From Chloroflexota bacterium (GTDB lineage: Bacteria > Chloroflexota > Dehalococcoidia > Lucifugimonadales > Lucifugimonadaceae): a stretch of 54,797 bases of DNA. Positions 24,804 through 34,290 of this stretch are shown here, one piece after another. The stretch lies in contig JAJCYY010000041.1 in NCBI GenBank assembly GCA_029262735.1, positions 1 through 54,797 of the forward strand, read 5' to 3'. Below the pieces are notes generated by a model. That model worked only from the letters and a program-made list of their open reading frames with translations. It had not been told where the DNA came from and did not search any database. The translations under genes and the position numbers were made by a program. Numbering within the stretch: position 1 is the first letter of the stretch; the number at the start of each line of letters is the position of its first letter.

Positions 24804-24920
24804 TGGCCGATTTTTCGCCGATTGCCCGTGAGTAGAGCCAGCCGGATTCGAGTCGGTCGATCTGTCATCTGCCGTTTCGTTTGCCCGATCGTTCTCCAAA
24901 GACATCCGTGGAGGTCCAGT

Positions 24921-25604
24921 TTGCAGTCGAGCGTCGCTACTACCGACAGACCCTTGCAGGGCATGGCCCGGACACTCTCGATCACCGGTCGGCGCACCCC
25001 TTCACTATTCGATTCAGTTTTCCCGGCTGCTAAAACATGGCATAGAGTGATCGCAGTCGTAGCGATGGTCGGACTGACAGCCGGGCTTGCCCAGGCACGC
25101 TTCTATCTTCCTGACAACCCGGTCCCAATCACCTTCCAGACCTATGGCGTGCTGCTCACGGGCGGTCTGCTCGGCTTCCGCTGGGGACTGGCGTCAGCGA
25201 TTCTCTACTACATTGCCGGTATGGCCGGACTTCCCGTCTTCCAGAGTGGAGGCAATGGCTGGCACTACGTTGCACACGGAGTGACAGGCGGCTACCTGCT
25301 CGGCTTCATCTTGGCGACAGGCTTCACCGGGTTTTTGTCGGAGAGAGGCTGGAACCGCGGCCGGTCGCTGTGGCCGATGACTGTCTCGGCACTTCTCGTC
25401 TACGGCCCCGGCCTGCTCTGGCTCGCAGCGTTCGACTTCGGCTGGCCGGCAGAGGGTCAACTCTTTAGCTCCGGCATGTACCCGTTCATCCCCGGCGACG
25501 TGGTCAAGTTGATGCTTGCCGCCCTGACAGTCGGGGTGCTGTGGAAGGTCGCAGACAGCCGATCCGAAATCCGTTCCAGAAACGGCCTCAATACTGAGCG
25601 GTAA
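24921..25604 (+). CDS. bioY: BioY biotin transporter substrate-binding component
   Basis: Membrane S-component for biotin uptake, working alone or with an ECF energizing module. From the TTG at 24921 (GGAGG six bases before) there are 227 residues. After a ~40-residue soluble start come the family blocks GLTAGLAQARFYLPDNPVPITFQTYGVLLTGGLLG and YIAGMAGLPVF, then YVAHGVTGGYLLGFILATG, with about six membrane helices. A later ATG at 24963 is possible. No ECF ATPase genes are adjacent. No biotin synthesis genes are seen, so uptake may matter, but the rest of the genome is out of view. Confidence 0.9.
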   Translation: MQSSVATTDRPLQGMARTLSITGRRTPSLFDSVFPAAKTWHRVIAVVAMVGLTAGLAQARFYLPDNPVPITFQTYGVLLTGGLLGFRWGLASAILYYIAGMAGLPVFQSGGNGWHYVAHGVTGGYLLGFILATGFTGFLSERGWNRGRSLWPMTVSALLVYGPGLLWLAAFDFGWPAEGQLFSSGMYPFIPGDVVKLMLAALTVGVLWKVADSRSEIRSRNGLNTER

Positions 25605-25662
25605 CCCCGCATACTCAACTCTTCATACCATCGCTCGTCACGGACCCCAGAGGGACGCTCAG

Positions 25663-27462
25663 TTGCACAAGGACACAAACTGCGGAGAACCGCGTAAGTC
25701 GGACGCCGGGAAAGAGATCACAGTCGCCGGGTGGGTCAACCGCCGGCGTGACCACGGGAACCTGATATTCATCGACCTCAGAGACCGGACTGGCCTGCTG
25801 CAGGTCGTTTTCAACCCGGAGGTCTCCAGCGACGCCCACCATCTTGCCGAATCGCTGCGTTCCGAATGGGTCGTTCAGGTCCGGGGCGAAGTCAGCAATC
25901 GCATCGAGGGCGCTGAGAACCCGAACCTTGCTACTGGTGAGGTTGAGCTGATTGCCGAACAACTGACGGTTCTGAACAGCTCGCTCACGCCGCCATTTGA
26001 GATTGACGACGATGTCAACGTCTCTGAAGACACCCGTCTCCAGTACCGCTATATCGATCTCCGCCGCCAGAAAATGCAGCGGCTCATGAAGCTGCGGCAC
26101 AACGTGACCGGCCTCATCTGGAACCATTTGACCGACGAGGGTTTTACACACATCGAGACGCCGATCCTGATCAAGAGCACACCTGAGGGCGCCCGTGACT
26201 ACGTCGTTCCCAGCCGGGTGCATCCCGGTGAGTTCTACGCTCTGCCACAGTCTCCACAGCAGCTCAAGCAGATACTGATGGTCTCCGGCATCGAGCGCTA
26301 TTTCCAGATTGCTCGTTGCTTTCGCGATGAAGACCTGCGGGCAGATCGCCAGCCGGAGCACACGCAGCTCGACCTAGAGATGAGCTTCGTCCACCAGCAG
26401 GACGTTACCGATGTGGTTGAGCAGCTGTACACCCGCATCTTCAAGGAGACGCGTCCGGCATCGAAGCTTCCCGCTCCGTTCCCACGCCTTACCTATGCAG
26501 AGTCGATGCGGCGATTTGGCACAGACAAACCGGACCTGCGCCTGGGAATGGAACTGGCAACGCTGACTGAGATCGCCGCCCGATCGGAGGCGCGTGTGTT
26601 CCAGTCCATTACGGCGGATGGCGGTTCGATTCGAGGGTTTGCGGTTCCCGGATGTGCTGGTTACGGCCGCAGGCAGACGGACGAACTGATCGAGCTTGCA
26701 AAGCGGCATGGAGCGCTCGGGCTCGTGTTCATAGCCATTGACGAGTCTGCCGCATCCGTCGAAACGATGACAGAAGAGCAGGTTCGCGGCCCGCTCAACC
26801 GGTTCATGTCGATAGAAGTGATCAGGGATATCGCTCGAGAGACCGGCGCCGGGCCAGGAGACCTTATCCTCATAGTCGCCGGCGTTGAGAAGATGGCGAA
26901 CCGGGTTCTCAGCGAGTTGAGGCTTGAGATGGGATCTCGCCTTGAGCTGGCCGATCCTGACGAGTTCTCGTTCGCATGGATCACAGACTTCCCGCTGTTC
27001 GAGTGGGACGAAGAGTGGAAGCGCTGGACACCTGCCCATCACGTCTTCTCATCTCCGAAGGCCGAGCACATCGACCTGATCGAGACTGATCCTGGCGCGG
27101 TTCACGCAGATCTGTTTGACCTCGTGTGTAACGGCTGGGAGCTTGGCAGCGGCAGCATCCGAATCCACGATCCGAAACTCCAGCTAAGGGTATTCAACGT
27201 CATTGGCTACTCTGAAGACGAGATCAGCGACCGCTTTGGGCACCTGCTCAGGGCGTTCGAGTACGGAGCGCCGCCTCACGGCGGAATGGGACTCGGCCTC
27301 GACCGGCTGGTAGCACTGATCGGTGGTGAGACCTCTATTCGTGAAGTGATCGCCTTCCCGAAGACCCAATCGGCCTCGGACCTGATGTTTGATGCGCCTT
27401 CTGCAATCGCCGAAGAGCAGCTCTCTGAACTGCATATTGCGGTTATTACGGATGATGAATAG
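25663..27462 (+). CDS. aspS: Aspartyl-tRNA synthetase
   Basis: Class II synthetase charging tRNA-Asp. The 599 residues hold an N-terminal anticodon-binding OB domain (VAGWVNRRRDHGNLIFIDLRD), motif 1, motif 2 (CFRDEDLRADRQPEHTQLDLEMSF), the bacterial GAD insertion in the middle, and motif 3 (GLGLDRLVALIGG). The start is a TTG (25663) with a GAGGG upstream; MHKDTNCGEPRKSDAGKE aligns with normal family starts. Whether it also charges tRNA-Asn (the non-discriminating type) cannot be judged from this window alone. Confidence 0.95.
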   Translation: MHKDTNCGEPRKSDAGKEITVAGWVNRRRDHGNLIFIDLRDRTGLLQVVFNPEVSSDAHHLAESLRSEWVVQVRGEVSNRIEGAENPNLATGEVELIAEQLTVLNSSLTPPFEIDDDVNVSEDTRLQYRYIDLRRQKMQRLMKLRHNVTGLIWNHLTDEGFTHIETPILIKSTPEGARDYVVPSRVHPGEFYALPQSPQQLKQILMVSGIERYFQIARCFRDEDLRADRQPEHTQLDLEMSFVHQQDVTDVVEQLYTRIFKETRPASKLPAPFPRLTYAESMRRFGTDKPDLRLGMELATLTEIAARSEARVFQSITADGGSIRGFAVPGCAGYGRRQTDELIELAKRHGALGLVFIAIDESAASVETMTEEQVRGPLNRFMSIEVIRDIARETGAGPGDLILIVAGVEKMANRVLSELRLEMGSRLELADPDEFSFAWITDFPLFEWDEEWKRWTPAHHVFSSPKAEHIDLIETDPGAVHADLFDLVCNGWELGSGSIRIHDPKLQLRVFNVIGYSEDEISDRFGHLLRAFEYGAPPHGGMGLGLDRLVALIGGETSIREVIAFPKTQSASDLMFDAPSAIAEEQLSELHIAVITDDE

Positions 27463-27476
27463 CCATGAGGGTCGCG

Positions 27477-27505
27477 TTGATGAAGCACATGGTGTGCCGT
27501 AATAG
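27477..27505 (+). promoter_or_regulatory. Probable promoter of tig-clpP-clpX
   Basis: TTGATG (27477-27482), 17-base spacer, TAATAG (27500-27505), about 120 bases before the trigger factor start. Confidence 0.4.
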
Positions 27506-27626
27506 CCTCACAGACATTTCCTTGAGCTAGAATGAATAGCACGCCCATACCGAAGATGGTCTCGATGGCCGACCGCCTTGTTCTGTGCAACCACCAGGAA
27601 TTCTGTGCCAGTTTGGAGTTGATTGC

Positions 27627-29063
27627 TTGAAGGTTACCCAGGGGGAAACAAAAGACCGGCAAACGGTGCTCCACATCGAAGTGGATGACCAACTACTGGA
27701 ACAGCACATGGGTCGCGCCCACCAGCGCCTTGCCTCCCGAGTGAATGTTCCCGGTTTCCGTAAAGGCAAGGCACCGAGGTCCGTCGTTGAGCGTTTTGTA
27801 GGCAGGGAATACCTCGTAGAAGAGGCGATGGAGTCCCTTGTACCGGCTGCAGTCACTGTTGCGGTGGAGCAGGAAGGGTTAATTGCCTCGGCTACCCCGC
27901 AGGTCTCCGTTGTCGAGCAGGATCCGGTGGTCAAGATCGACGCAACCGTCCCCCTTCCACCCGAGGCCACGCTGGGCGAATACTCCGATATCCGTTTTGA
28001 CGAAGAAGCCGAGCCGGTTACGGAAGAGCAGGTTGAAGAGTCGATCCAGCGGCTCGTTGAAGCGAATGCCAGCTGGGAGGACGTCGACAGGGCTGTGCAG
28101 GCAGGTGATTTGATCATGTTCAGCGCCACAGGCACCGTAGAAGGCGAGGCCTTCATGGAGCAGAACGACTCTGAGTACCTTGCGGATGCAGACAACCCGA
28201 ATCCCGTTCCCGGATTTTCTGATGCGCTGGTAGGTATCGAACCGGGCGGAACAAAAGAGTTTTCAATCGAGATTCCGGCTGATTTCCCTCGTGAAGAGCT
28301 GGCCGGAAAAACCGCTGATTTTACCGTTTCCGTGGCCAGTCTCCGTGAGAAAAACCTTCCGGAACTCGGTGACGAGTTGGTGAAAGGACTGGGCGAAGGC
28401 ATTAACACCGTTGCAGACCTTCGCAGCCGTATTCGGGAAAACCTCGAAGCGCGCTCCCAGCAGGCTCTGAGAGAATCGCTCGAGGAGAAGGTTGTCGACG
28501 CGCTGGTTGAACGCTCCACGTTCGAGCTATCGCCGATAATGATTGAGCACGAAGCTGAGCATGTGCTTCGAGATCAGCAAACAGCCCTGTCCCGCTACAA
28601 CATCACAATCGACCAGTACATGGCTCAAATAGGGAAAACGGGTGAGGAGCTGCTCTCCGACGCGAAGGAGACGGCCGAGAACAGGGTCAAGCGAACGCTG
28701 GTGATGGATCTGCTGGCAGAGTCCGAGAGCATCGAGCCGACAGACGAAGAGATTGAGCAAGAGACGGAAGCCTGGAACTCTAGCCAGCACGAAGGTCATG
28801 ACCATGAAGACAGCCCCAAGGCGAGCAGGGAGGCGGTGGTTGCGGTCCTGAAGAGGCGCAAGGCGGTCGACAAGGCGATTGAGATAGCGAATTCGAAGAC
28901 CAACGGCGCAAAGCCAGAGAAGAAGAAGGCGACCGAGGCGAATGCCGAGACCCCGGCGAGTGACGCGGATACGCCTGAGCCAGATGCCCCAGATGCAGAT
29001 GAGGCGGACTCGCCTGATTCGGCCGCAGATATAGAGTCGAAAGCTGAGACGGCAAGCACATAG
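27627..29063 (+). CDS. tig: Trigger factor
   Basis: Ribosome-bound chaperone and peptidyl-prolyl isomerase for nascent chains. I take the TTG at 27627 (GGAG eight bases upstream), giving 478 residues starting LKVTQGETKDRQTVLHIEV; an ATG/frame start at 27585 would add an unlikely leader. The ribosome-docking signature NVPGFRKGKAP is at about residues 39-49, then the PPIase domain (AVQAGDLIMFSATG, PVPGFSDALVG) and the helical C-terminal domain. The last ~70 residues are an Ala/Glu/Asp/Pro-rich tail not usual for the family. clpP and clpX follow, the classic tig-clpP-clpX order. Confidence 0.95.
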   Translation: MKVTQGETKDRQTVLHIEVDDQLLEQHMGRAHQRLASRVNVPGFRKGKAPRSVVERFVGREYLVEEAMESLVPAAVTVAVEQEGLIASATPQVSVVEQDPVVKIDATVPLPPEATLGEYSDIRFDEEAEPVTEEQVEESIQRLVEANASWEDVDRAVQAGDLIMFSATGTVEGEAFMEQNDSEYLADADNPNPVPGFSDALVGIEPGGTKEFSIEIPADFPREELAGKTADFTVSVASLREKNLPELGDELVKGLGEGINTVADLRSRIRENLEARSQQALRESLEEKVVDALVERSTFELSPIMIEHEAEHVLRDQQTALSRYNITIDQYMAQIGKTGEELLSDAKETAENRVKRTLVMDLLAESESIEPTDEEIEQETEAWNSSQHEGHDHEDSPKASREAVVAVLKRRKAVDKAIEIANSKTNGAKPEKKKATEANAETPASDADTPEPDAPDADEADSPDSAADIESKAETAST

Positions 29064-29099
29064 GACCAGATCGAAAAGATTCCGAAAGAGTGGAGCGAA

Positions 29100-29816
29100 T
29101 TGTTTAATCCCGGCTTAACTTCACAAATGGGTGGTGCAGAGCAAATGACGAGCCAGATGCCCGGAACAGAGATGTGGACCCCCCCGGTCCCCCAGTCGAT
29201 AGTGCCGATGGTGATCGAGACCGGCGCACGCGGCGAGCGGGCGTACGACATCTACTCGCTGTTGCTTAAGGAGCGCATCGTCTTCCTGGGCACCCCAATC
29301 AACGCGCAGGTTGCGAACTTGATCGTGGCTCAGCTGCTTTACCTGGCGTCGGACGACCCGGACCGCGACATCAGCCTGTACATAAACTCGCCCGGTGGTG
29401 AGGTCTACTCAGGCATGGCGATCTACGACACGATTCGTTCTGTGCCATGTGATGTCTCGACGATCTCGGTCGGGCTGTGCGCAAGCTTCGGTACGATCCT
29501 GTTGACGGCTGGAGCGCCCGGCAAGCGATATGCCCTGCCGAATTCGACGATTCACATGCATCAGCCGCTCAGCGGCACGCAGGGTCAGGCGTCTGACATC
29601 GAGATCCATGCCCGAGAGGTGCTCAGGTTGCAGGACTCGCTCAGGCAGATCATTGCAGACAGCACAGGCCAGAGTTACGAACGAGTGGCGAGGGACTCCG
29701 ACCGTGACTTCTGGCTGAATGCAGAACAGGCCGCAGAATACGGGCTTGTTGACGAGGTGCTCAAGGTTACGGAGAAAGGTAAGTCGGATAAGGGGGGTTC
29801 CAACGGCGCGAAATAG
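29100..29816 (+). CDS. clpP: ATP-dependent Clp protease proteolytic subunit
   Basis: Serine protease that degrades substrates unfolded by ClpX. The catalytic triad is S129 (GLCASFGT), H154 (IHMHQPL) and D203 ([12 protein letters not shown]), spaced as in E. coli Clp[20 protein letters not shown] and the handle region are present. The start is a TTG at 29100 with GGAG just upstream. The first ~30 residues are a Gly/Met/Thr-rich leader, probably a propeptide. It lies 36 bases after tig and 63 before clpX. Confidence 0.95.
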   Translation: MFNPGLTSQMGGAEQMTSQMPGTEMWTPPVPQSIVPMVIETGARGERAYDIYSLLLKERIVFLGTPINAQVANLIVAQLLYLASDDPDRDISLYINSPGGEVYSGMAIYDTIRSVPCDVSTISVGLCASFGTILLTAGAPGKRYALPNSTIHMHQPLSGTQGQASDIEIHAREVLRLQDSLRQIIADSTGQSYERVARDSDRDFWLNAEQAAEYGLVDEVLKVTEKGKSDKGGSNGAK

Positions 29817-29879
29817 GTTCGTGCGTAGGAACATTATCGGTGTCGCAATCCTCAGTTGTCTCCCGGCAGCAGGTATTGA

Positions 29880-31169
29880 ATGGCTGACTCTCATAACAAC
29901 GGTGCAAACCAAGACTCATACGACTGCTCTTTCTGCGGCAAGCCGCAGGATTCAGTAAAGCGACTCATTGCAGGTCCCTCGAAGATATTTATCTGCAATG
30001 AGTGTGTAGGACGGTGCCAGCAGATCATCTCTGATGACCGCCCTGTGGTGACGCCCCAGTCCAAACCCACGACGCCTAGAGAGATCTTTGAGCGTCTGAA
30101 CGAGTACGTGATTGGCCAGGAGCGTGCCAAACGCGTGATCAGCGTTGGTGTCTACAACCACTACAAGCGCATCTGGTTCGGCACAGAAGATCCCGACGTG
30201 GAGCTTCAGAAGACGAACATGCTGCTGGTCGGCCCAACAGGCTGCGGCAAGACGCACCTTGCCCAGACTTTGGCTCGCATTCTTGACGTGCCGTTCGCCA
30301 TTTCGGACGCTACCTCTCTGACGGAGGCCGGGTACGTTGGCGAGGACGTCGAGAACATCCTGCTGCGCCTGATCCAGAACGCTGAGTTCGATATGGCTCG
30401 CGCAGAGCAGGGCATCATCTACATAGATGAGGTCGACAAGATCGCTCGCAAGGGCGCCAATCCGTCGATCACCCGTGACGTCTCGGGCGAAGGTGTTCAG
30501 CAAGCCCTGTTGAAGATTCTTGAAGGCGCAGTTGTGAACGTGCCGCCGCAGGGCGGACGCAAGCACCCGCACCAGGAGTTCATCCAGATCGATACTTCGA
30601 ACATTCTCTTCGTTCTTGGCGGAGCGTTCGAGGGCCTGGAAGAGATTTTACGAAAGCGTGCGGTTGGCAACACGGCCAACCTCGGATTCGGTGCAAAAAG
30701 CACTCGGGCTGAAGACAGCGACAGCGTGGACTACACGGGCGTTGCCGCAGCCGACCTGATGCAGTTCGGGTTCATTCCGGAGTTCATCGGCCGGGTTCCG
30801 CTGGTAGTCGGACTTTCTGATCTAACGAAGGATGAGCTGATCAGGGTTCTCAGGGAACCGAAGAACGCGCTGGTCCGCCAGTATGAGGCGCTGTTCAAGA
30901 TGGATGGTGTCGAGCTTGTCTTCGATGACGATGCGCTCGAGCGCACCGCGGAGGTTGCCAAAGAGCGCAAGGCTGGCGCACGAGGTCTTCGCTCGATCGT
31001 CGAGGAGCTTCTCATCGACGTGATGTACGAGTTGCCGTCCATGAAGGGCGTCAAGCAGTGCATCGTGGACGGTGGAACTGTGACGGGCGATGAGTGGCCG
31101 AAGATACTCGATGAAGCGGGGAAGCGGATGGACACGAAGCTGCCGCCACATCGACAGACGGCTGCATAG
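29880..31169 (+). CDS. clpX: ATP-dependent Clp protease ATP-binding subunit ClpX
   Basis: AAA+ unfoldase that feeds ClpP. The 429 residues start with the zinc-binding domain (C16, C19, C39, C42), then [17 protein letters not shown], Walker [23 protein letters not shown], Walker [11 protein letters not shown], the pore loop region ([16 protein letters not shown]), sensor 1/2 and the ClpP-contact loop within the [14 protein letters not shown] region. Length and order are normal. It ends the tig-clpP-clpX operon and is followed by a strong terminator. Confidence 0.97.
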   Translation: MADSHNNGANQDSYDCSFCGKPQDSVKRLIAGPSKIFICNECVGRCQQIISDDRPVVTPQSKPTTPREIFERLNEYVIGQERAKRVISVGVYNHYKRIWFGTEDPDVELQKTNMLLVGPTGCGKTHLAQTLARILDVPFAISDATSLTEAGYVGEDVENILLRLIQNAEFDMARAEQGIIYIDEVDKIARKGANPSITRDVSGEGVQQALLKILEGAVVNVPPQGGRKHPHQEFIQIDTSNILFVLGGAFEGLEEILRKRAVGNTANLGFGAKSTRAEDSDSVDYTGVAAADLMQFGFIPEFIGRVPLVVGLSDLTKDELIRVLREPKNALVRQYEALFKMDGVELVFDDDALERTAEVAKERKAGARGLRSIVEELLIDVMYELPSMKGVKQCIVDGGTVTGDEWPKILDEAGKRMDTKLPPHRQTAA

Positions 31170-31192
31170 CCAGCCAGTTAATAGCGAATATG

Positions 31193-31227
31193 AGAGGCCC
31201 CGGCGATGATCGCCGGGGCCTCTTTTT
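31193..31227 (+). terminator. Terminator of tig-clpP-clpX
   Basis: A long GC-rich stem, AGAGGCCCCGGCGA (31193-31206) with TCGCCGGGGCCTCT (31210-31223), followed by TTTTT. It starts 24 bases past the clpX stop. The convergent formyltransferase gene may also use it from the other side, though the T-run is only on the plus strand. Confidence 0.95.
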
Positions 31228-31239
31228 GTTTCAGGATGC

Positions 31240-32055
31240 TTAAAGGGCAGACTGTCGCTTGCCGGTGCTGAGGCTCGCTTCTACCTCGAACGTCAGGTCG
31301 AGCGGCTCAGTGGTCGGCGCGTCTTCCAGGCTGATCTTGCCACCTGCAATCGCCTTTAGCGTCTCCACCAGTAACGGTCGTTCCCTGATCAGGCCGATCT
31401 CCCGCAACCTGGCAAAAAGGGGATGGCCTTCAACTTCGTCACCCTTGAGTACCTCGCCGTTCCGGCCTGCGACATCGTCCCAGAGCCTATCGAGCTCAGG
31501 TCCGTGGGTGCTAAAGCGGCAGAAAGACAACACCGTCCCACCGTCCACCTCCTCGGTCACTATATGGACCATCGCGCCCGTCTCTTCGGCCCTACTTGAT
31601 ATCAGTTCCCGGATCACGTTTTGCCACATGCCCGCAGGACCGTCGGGAAGAGCCGGATGGAGGTTGATCATCAGGTGCTCTCGACAGAGAAGCGGCGCTA
31701 TCAGCATGTAACCGGCGTTCACGGTCATATCGACCTCGAATGGCGCGATCAGCTGTAGCACTGCACGATCAAACTCCTCACGCAGCTCGGCCCACGGCCG
31801 CCTGTCATGTTCCCTGCGAAATCGTTGGGACGAGAGCGAAACAACAGGGATTCCGTGGCTCTCTGCGAAGTCGATAAAGCGGTCCGAGCCCTCAGCCTGC
31901 CCGCGCTCCCTGTTGCAGAAAACGAACTCGATAGAAGCGTTCAGGTCACCTGACTCGATAGCGTCGAGCGCCGCCTTCAGAAGGCCGTAGGAGCCTTCGC
32001 CACGACCGGTCGACAGCCATCCCAGCCTGACCATTCCGGGAGCAGCGGCTGTCAA
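31240..32055 (-). CDS. Formyltransferase, PurN-like
   Basis: 271 residues of the folate-dependent formyltransferase fold. HPAL in MINLHPALPDGPAGMW and the metal/base region EEVDGGTVL match phosphoribosylglycinamide formyltransferase, which adds the C8 formyl group in purine synthesis. The usual short loop after NIHPSLL is replaced by PDGPAGMWQ, and the protein is longer than PurN (~210) with an acidic tail, so it may be a divergent formyltransferase. The start is a TTG overlapping the xseB stop by four bases; a later ATG (32034) is possible. It is last in the long minus-strand operon. Confidence 0.75.
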   Translation of the reverse strand: MTAAAPGMVRLGWLSTGRGEGSYGLLKAALDAIESGDLNASIEFVFCNRERGQAEGSDRFIDFAESHGIPVVSLSSQRFRREHDRRPWAELREEFDRAVLQLIAPFEVDMTVNAGYMLIAPLLCREHLMINLHPALPDGPAGMWQNVIRELISSRAEETGAMVHIVTEEVDGGTVLSFCRFSTHGPELDRLWDDVAGRNGEVLKGDEVEGHPLFARLREIGLIRERPLLVETLKAIAGGKISLEDAPTTEPLDLTFEVEASLSTGKRQSAL

Positions 32056-32351
32056 TCGTCGGCCTCGTCATCGTCAAACAGATCGTCCTGATCGGCGTCG
32101 TCTCCCGGCACAAGGTTCATCTGCTCAGCGAAATTCGACTTCAGCCGAGTGATCTTCAACTCGGCTTCGGTCAGCAGTTCGTTACAGGTCTTTGCCAGCG
32201 CCATGCCTTGTTCAAACAGACCGGACGCCTCGTCAAGGGTAAGTTTTCCCTCTTCGAGCTTGCGCACGATCTCTTCCAGTCCTGTGAACGACGATTCAAA
32301 CGTGGCCGCACGGGATCGACTCTTTTTAGGGGATGTTTTGCCGGTTGTCAT
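32052..32351 (-). CDS. xseB: Exodeoxyribonuclease VII small subunit
   Basis: 99 residues. The helical hairpin FESSFTGLEEIVRKLEEGKLTLDEASGLFEQGMALAKTCNELLTEAELKI is the XseB family signature, beginning after a basic start and ending in an acidic tail (DDLFDDDEADD). It combines with XseA to degrade single-stranded DNA in both directions. It lies 67 bases after xseA and overlaps the formyltransferase start, so expression is coupled on both sides. Confidence 0.93.
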   Translation of the reverse strand: MTTGKTSPKKSRSRAATFESSFTGLEEIVRKLEEGKLTLDEASGLFEQGMALAKTCNELLTEAELKITRLKSNFAEQMNLVPGDDADQDDLFDDDEADD

Positions 32352-32418
32352 GCTCTGATGCCGTCCACTACCAGTTTGCTCACTCTATTGTCTCAAACAA
32401 AAAAAATATCCGGTTGGG

Positions 32419-33642
32419 TCAACCGGCATTCGGCCTCACGGCGTTCGCCGTCGCATCTACTTCGCCACCTTCTAACGTGATCTCCAGCTCATCACCGGGC
32501 GAAATGTCGTTGGCTGATCCTGCTACTGCTCGGTCTTTGATCCTTACGATCGAGTAGCCGCGCTGGAGGATCTGGCCCGGTCCGAGCGCGCCTAGCTGTG
32601 CCTCCAGCCTCCGAACATCCTGCCTCCGCGCGTCAACGATCCTCGACGCAGCCAGCTTTGCACGCGTCAGCAACTCGTCAACGCGCTGACGGGGCGTGTC
32701 TGTGTCCGGAGCTCGCAGCTCCATCCTGTCCAGCAAGAACTCGAGCTGAACCTGCTTGTCCCGCACCAGCCTCTGGACCGCTTGCTGCATGAAAGCAGCG
32801 TAACCCGCGACATCACGGGCAAGGTCGTAGACGTCCGGCGCTACGATCTCGGCCGCGGCAGATGGCGTTGGCGCTCTAAGGTCTGCAACGAAGTCGGCGA
32901 TCGTGAAATCGGTCTCGTGACCGACAGCGCTCACGATCGGAACACTAGAACCAAAAATAGCCCGTGCCACGATCTCCTCGTTGAACGGCCACAGATCCTC
33001 CAGCGAGCCGCCGCCCCTTGCCACTATCGCTAGATCGATGTCCTCCATCGCGTTGGCCGCGGCTATGGCCGTCACGATTTCGGGAGCGGCAGACTCACCC
33101 TGTACCGCGGTCGGAATCAACACAAGCTCGGCGAGCGGATAACGCCGCGACAGAACGTTCAGGATGTCCTGGATTACGGCCCCGCTGGGCGATGTGATGG
33201 CGGCAATCTTGGCCGGGAAATCTGGCAGCGCGCGCTTGCGTGAGGGATCAAACAGCCCTTCAGTTTCGAGCCGGGTCCGCAACTCCTCGAAAGCCTGCTG
33301 TAGCGCGCCGATGCCGTCTGGTTGGACGCGATCAACGTAGATCTGCATGTCTCCACGTGCGGTGTAGATAGAGACCTTGCCGTGGACAATCACCTGCGTA
33401 CCGTCCGAGATGAACTCGCCACCCCGGCCATAGCGGAACATGACGCAACTCAAAGCCGACTCAGCGTCTCGAATCGTGAAGTAGTGGTGGCCCGACGACG
33501 GGTGCCGGTAGTTGGAAACCTCACCGCTGATCGTGAGATCGGACAGCGCAGGACTCGACTCGAGGTAGCTCTTAATGAGCGCGCTGACCTGGGAAACGGA
33601 GTAGATCGTTTCGGTCGCAGCAGGATTGAGTGTGTCTACCAG
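32419..33642 (-). CDS. xseA: Exodeoxyribonuclease VII large subunit, probable CTG start
   Basis: Catalytic subunit, 407 residues as drawn. It begins with the OB-fold (IYSVSQVSALIKSYLESSPAL, then SDLTISGEVSNYRHPSSGH), followed by PAKIAAITSPSGAVIQDILNVL, VARGGGSLEDLWPFNEE, VSAVGHETDFTIADFVADLRAPTPSAAAE and a coiled-coil. The frame upstream of the TTG at 33453 is clearly coding yet holds no ATG, GTG or TTG before a stop. A CTG at 33642 with GGAG eight bases upstream is the best start. It follows efp by 75 bases and precedes xseB. Confidence 0.88.
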   Translation of the reverse strand: MVDTLNPAATETIYSVSQVSALIKSYLESSPALSDLTISGEVSNYRHPSSGHHYFTIRDAESALSCVMFRYGRGGEFISDGTQVIVHGKVSIYTARGDMQIYVDRVQPDGIGALQQAFEELRTRLETEGLFDPSRKRALPDFPAKIAAITSPSGAVIQDILNVLSRRYPLAELVLIPTAVQGESAAPEIVTAIAAANAMEDIDLAIVARGGGSLEDLWPFNEEIVARAIFGSSVPIVSAVGHETDFTIADFVADLRAPTPSAAAEIVAPDVYDLARDVAGYAAFMQQAVQRLVRDKQVQLEFLLDRMELRAPDTDTPRQRVDELLTRAKLAASRIVDARRQDVRRLEAQLGALGPGQILQRGYSIVRIKDRAVAGSANDISPGDELEITLEGGEVDATANAVRPNAG

Positions 33643-33717
33643 TCTGGTGGCTCCGGTGCAAAGAATGTCTCACTACCGATTCGTCGTGAGAACTGTACCA
33701 GCAGCAGAACCACCTGC

Positions 33718-34281
33718 TCAGTCGGCGCGGCCGAGATACTCACCGGTCGAGGTGCTGATTGAGATGCGGTCACCCTCGCTCACAAAGAGAGGGACCTGCA
33801 GAGTCAGACCGGTGCTAGTCGTTGCAGGCTTGTTGGCACCGCTCTGGGTATCGCCGCGCAGTCCAGGCTCGGTCCGCTCGATAGTCAGAGTTACCGACGG
33901 CGGGAGTTCTACGAGCACTGGCTTTTCGTCATAGAAAAGCGCTTCTACCGAATCGCCCTCCGAAATGTAGCTCAAGGCGTCGCCGATCAGGCTCTCGCTC
34001 ATCTGGAACTGGTCGAACGTCGTGTTGTCCATGAATGTGTACAGATCGCCCTCGGCGTACAGGTACTGAACAGACCTGCGCTCCGTCGGCGCCGCCGTTA
34101 GCTTCTGATTGCCAGGGACCTTGCGTTCGTAGACGTTGCCCGTACTGATCTGACGAATCTTTAGCGTGAGCGTCGGCGGAGCCTTCGGCGCCTGGCGGTG
34201 CTGCCAGTCGAGGATCTGGTAGAGATCATCATCCAGCAGAATCGTCATGTTGCGGCGGATTTCACTCGATGAGATTGTCAT
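33718..34281 (-). CDS. efp: Translation elongation factor P with unusual loop
   Basis: Helps the ribosome through polyproline stretches. 187 residues with three beta-barrel domains; the last is typical (EPGLRGDTQSGANKPAT, VPLFVSEGDRISISTSTGEYLGR). The domain I loop that normally reads PGKG, with the modified Lys or Arg, reads QAPKAPPTLTLKIR: a Lys is kept at position 33 but flanked by prolines instead of glycines. The modification pathway is therefore unclear. It lies nine bases after aroQ, in an operon. Confidence 0.93.
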   Translation of the reverse strand: MTISSSEIRRNMTILLDDDLYQILDWQHRQAPKAPPTLTLKIRQISTGNVYERKVPGNQKLTAAPTERRSVQYLYAEGDLYTFMDNTTFDQFQMSESLIGDALSYISEGDSVEALFYDEKPVLVELPPSVTLTIERTEPGLRGDTQSGANKPATTSTGLTLQVPLFVSEGDRISISTSTGEYLGRAD

Positions 34282-34290
34282 CTGGCCTGT

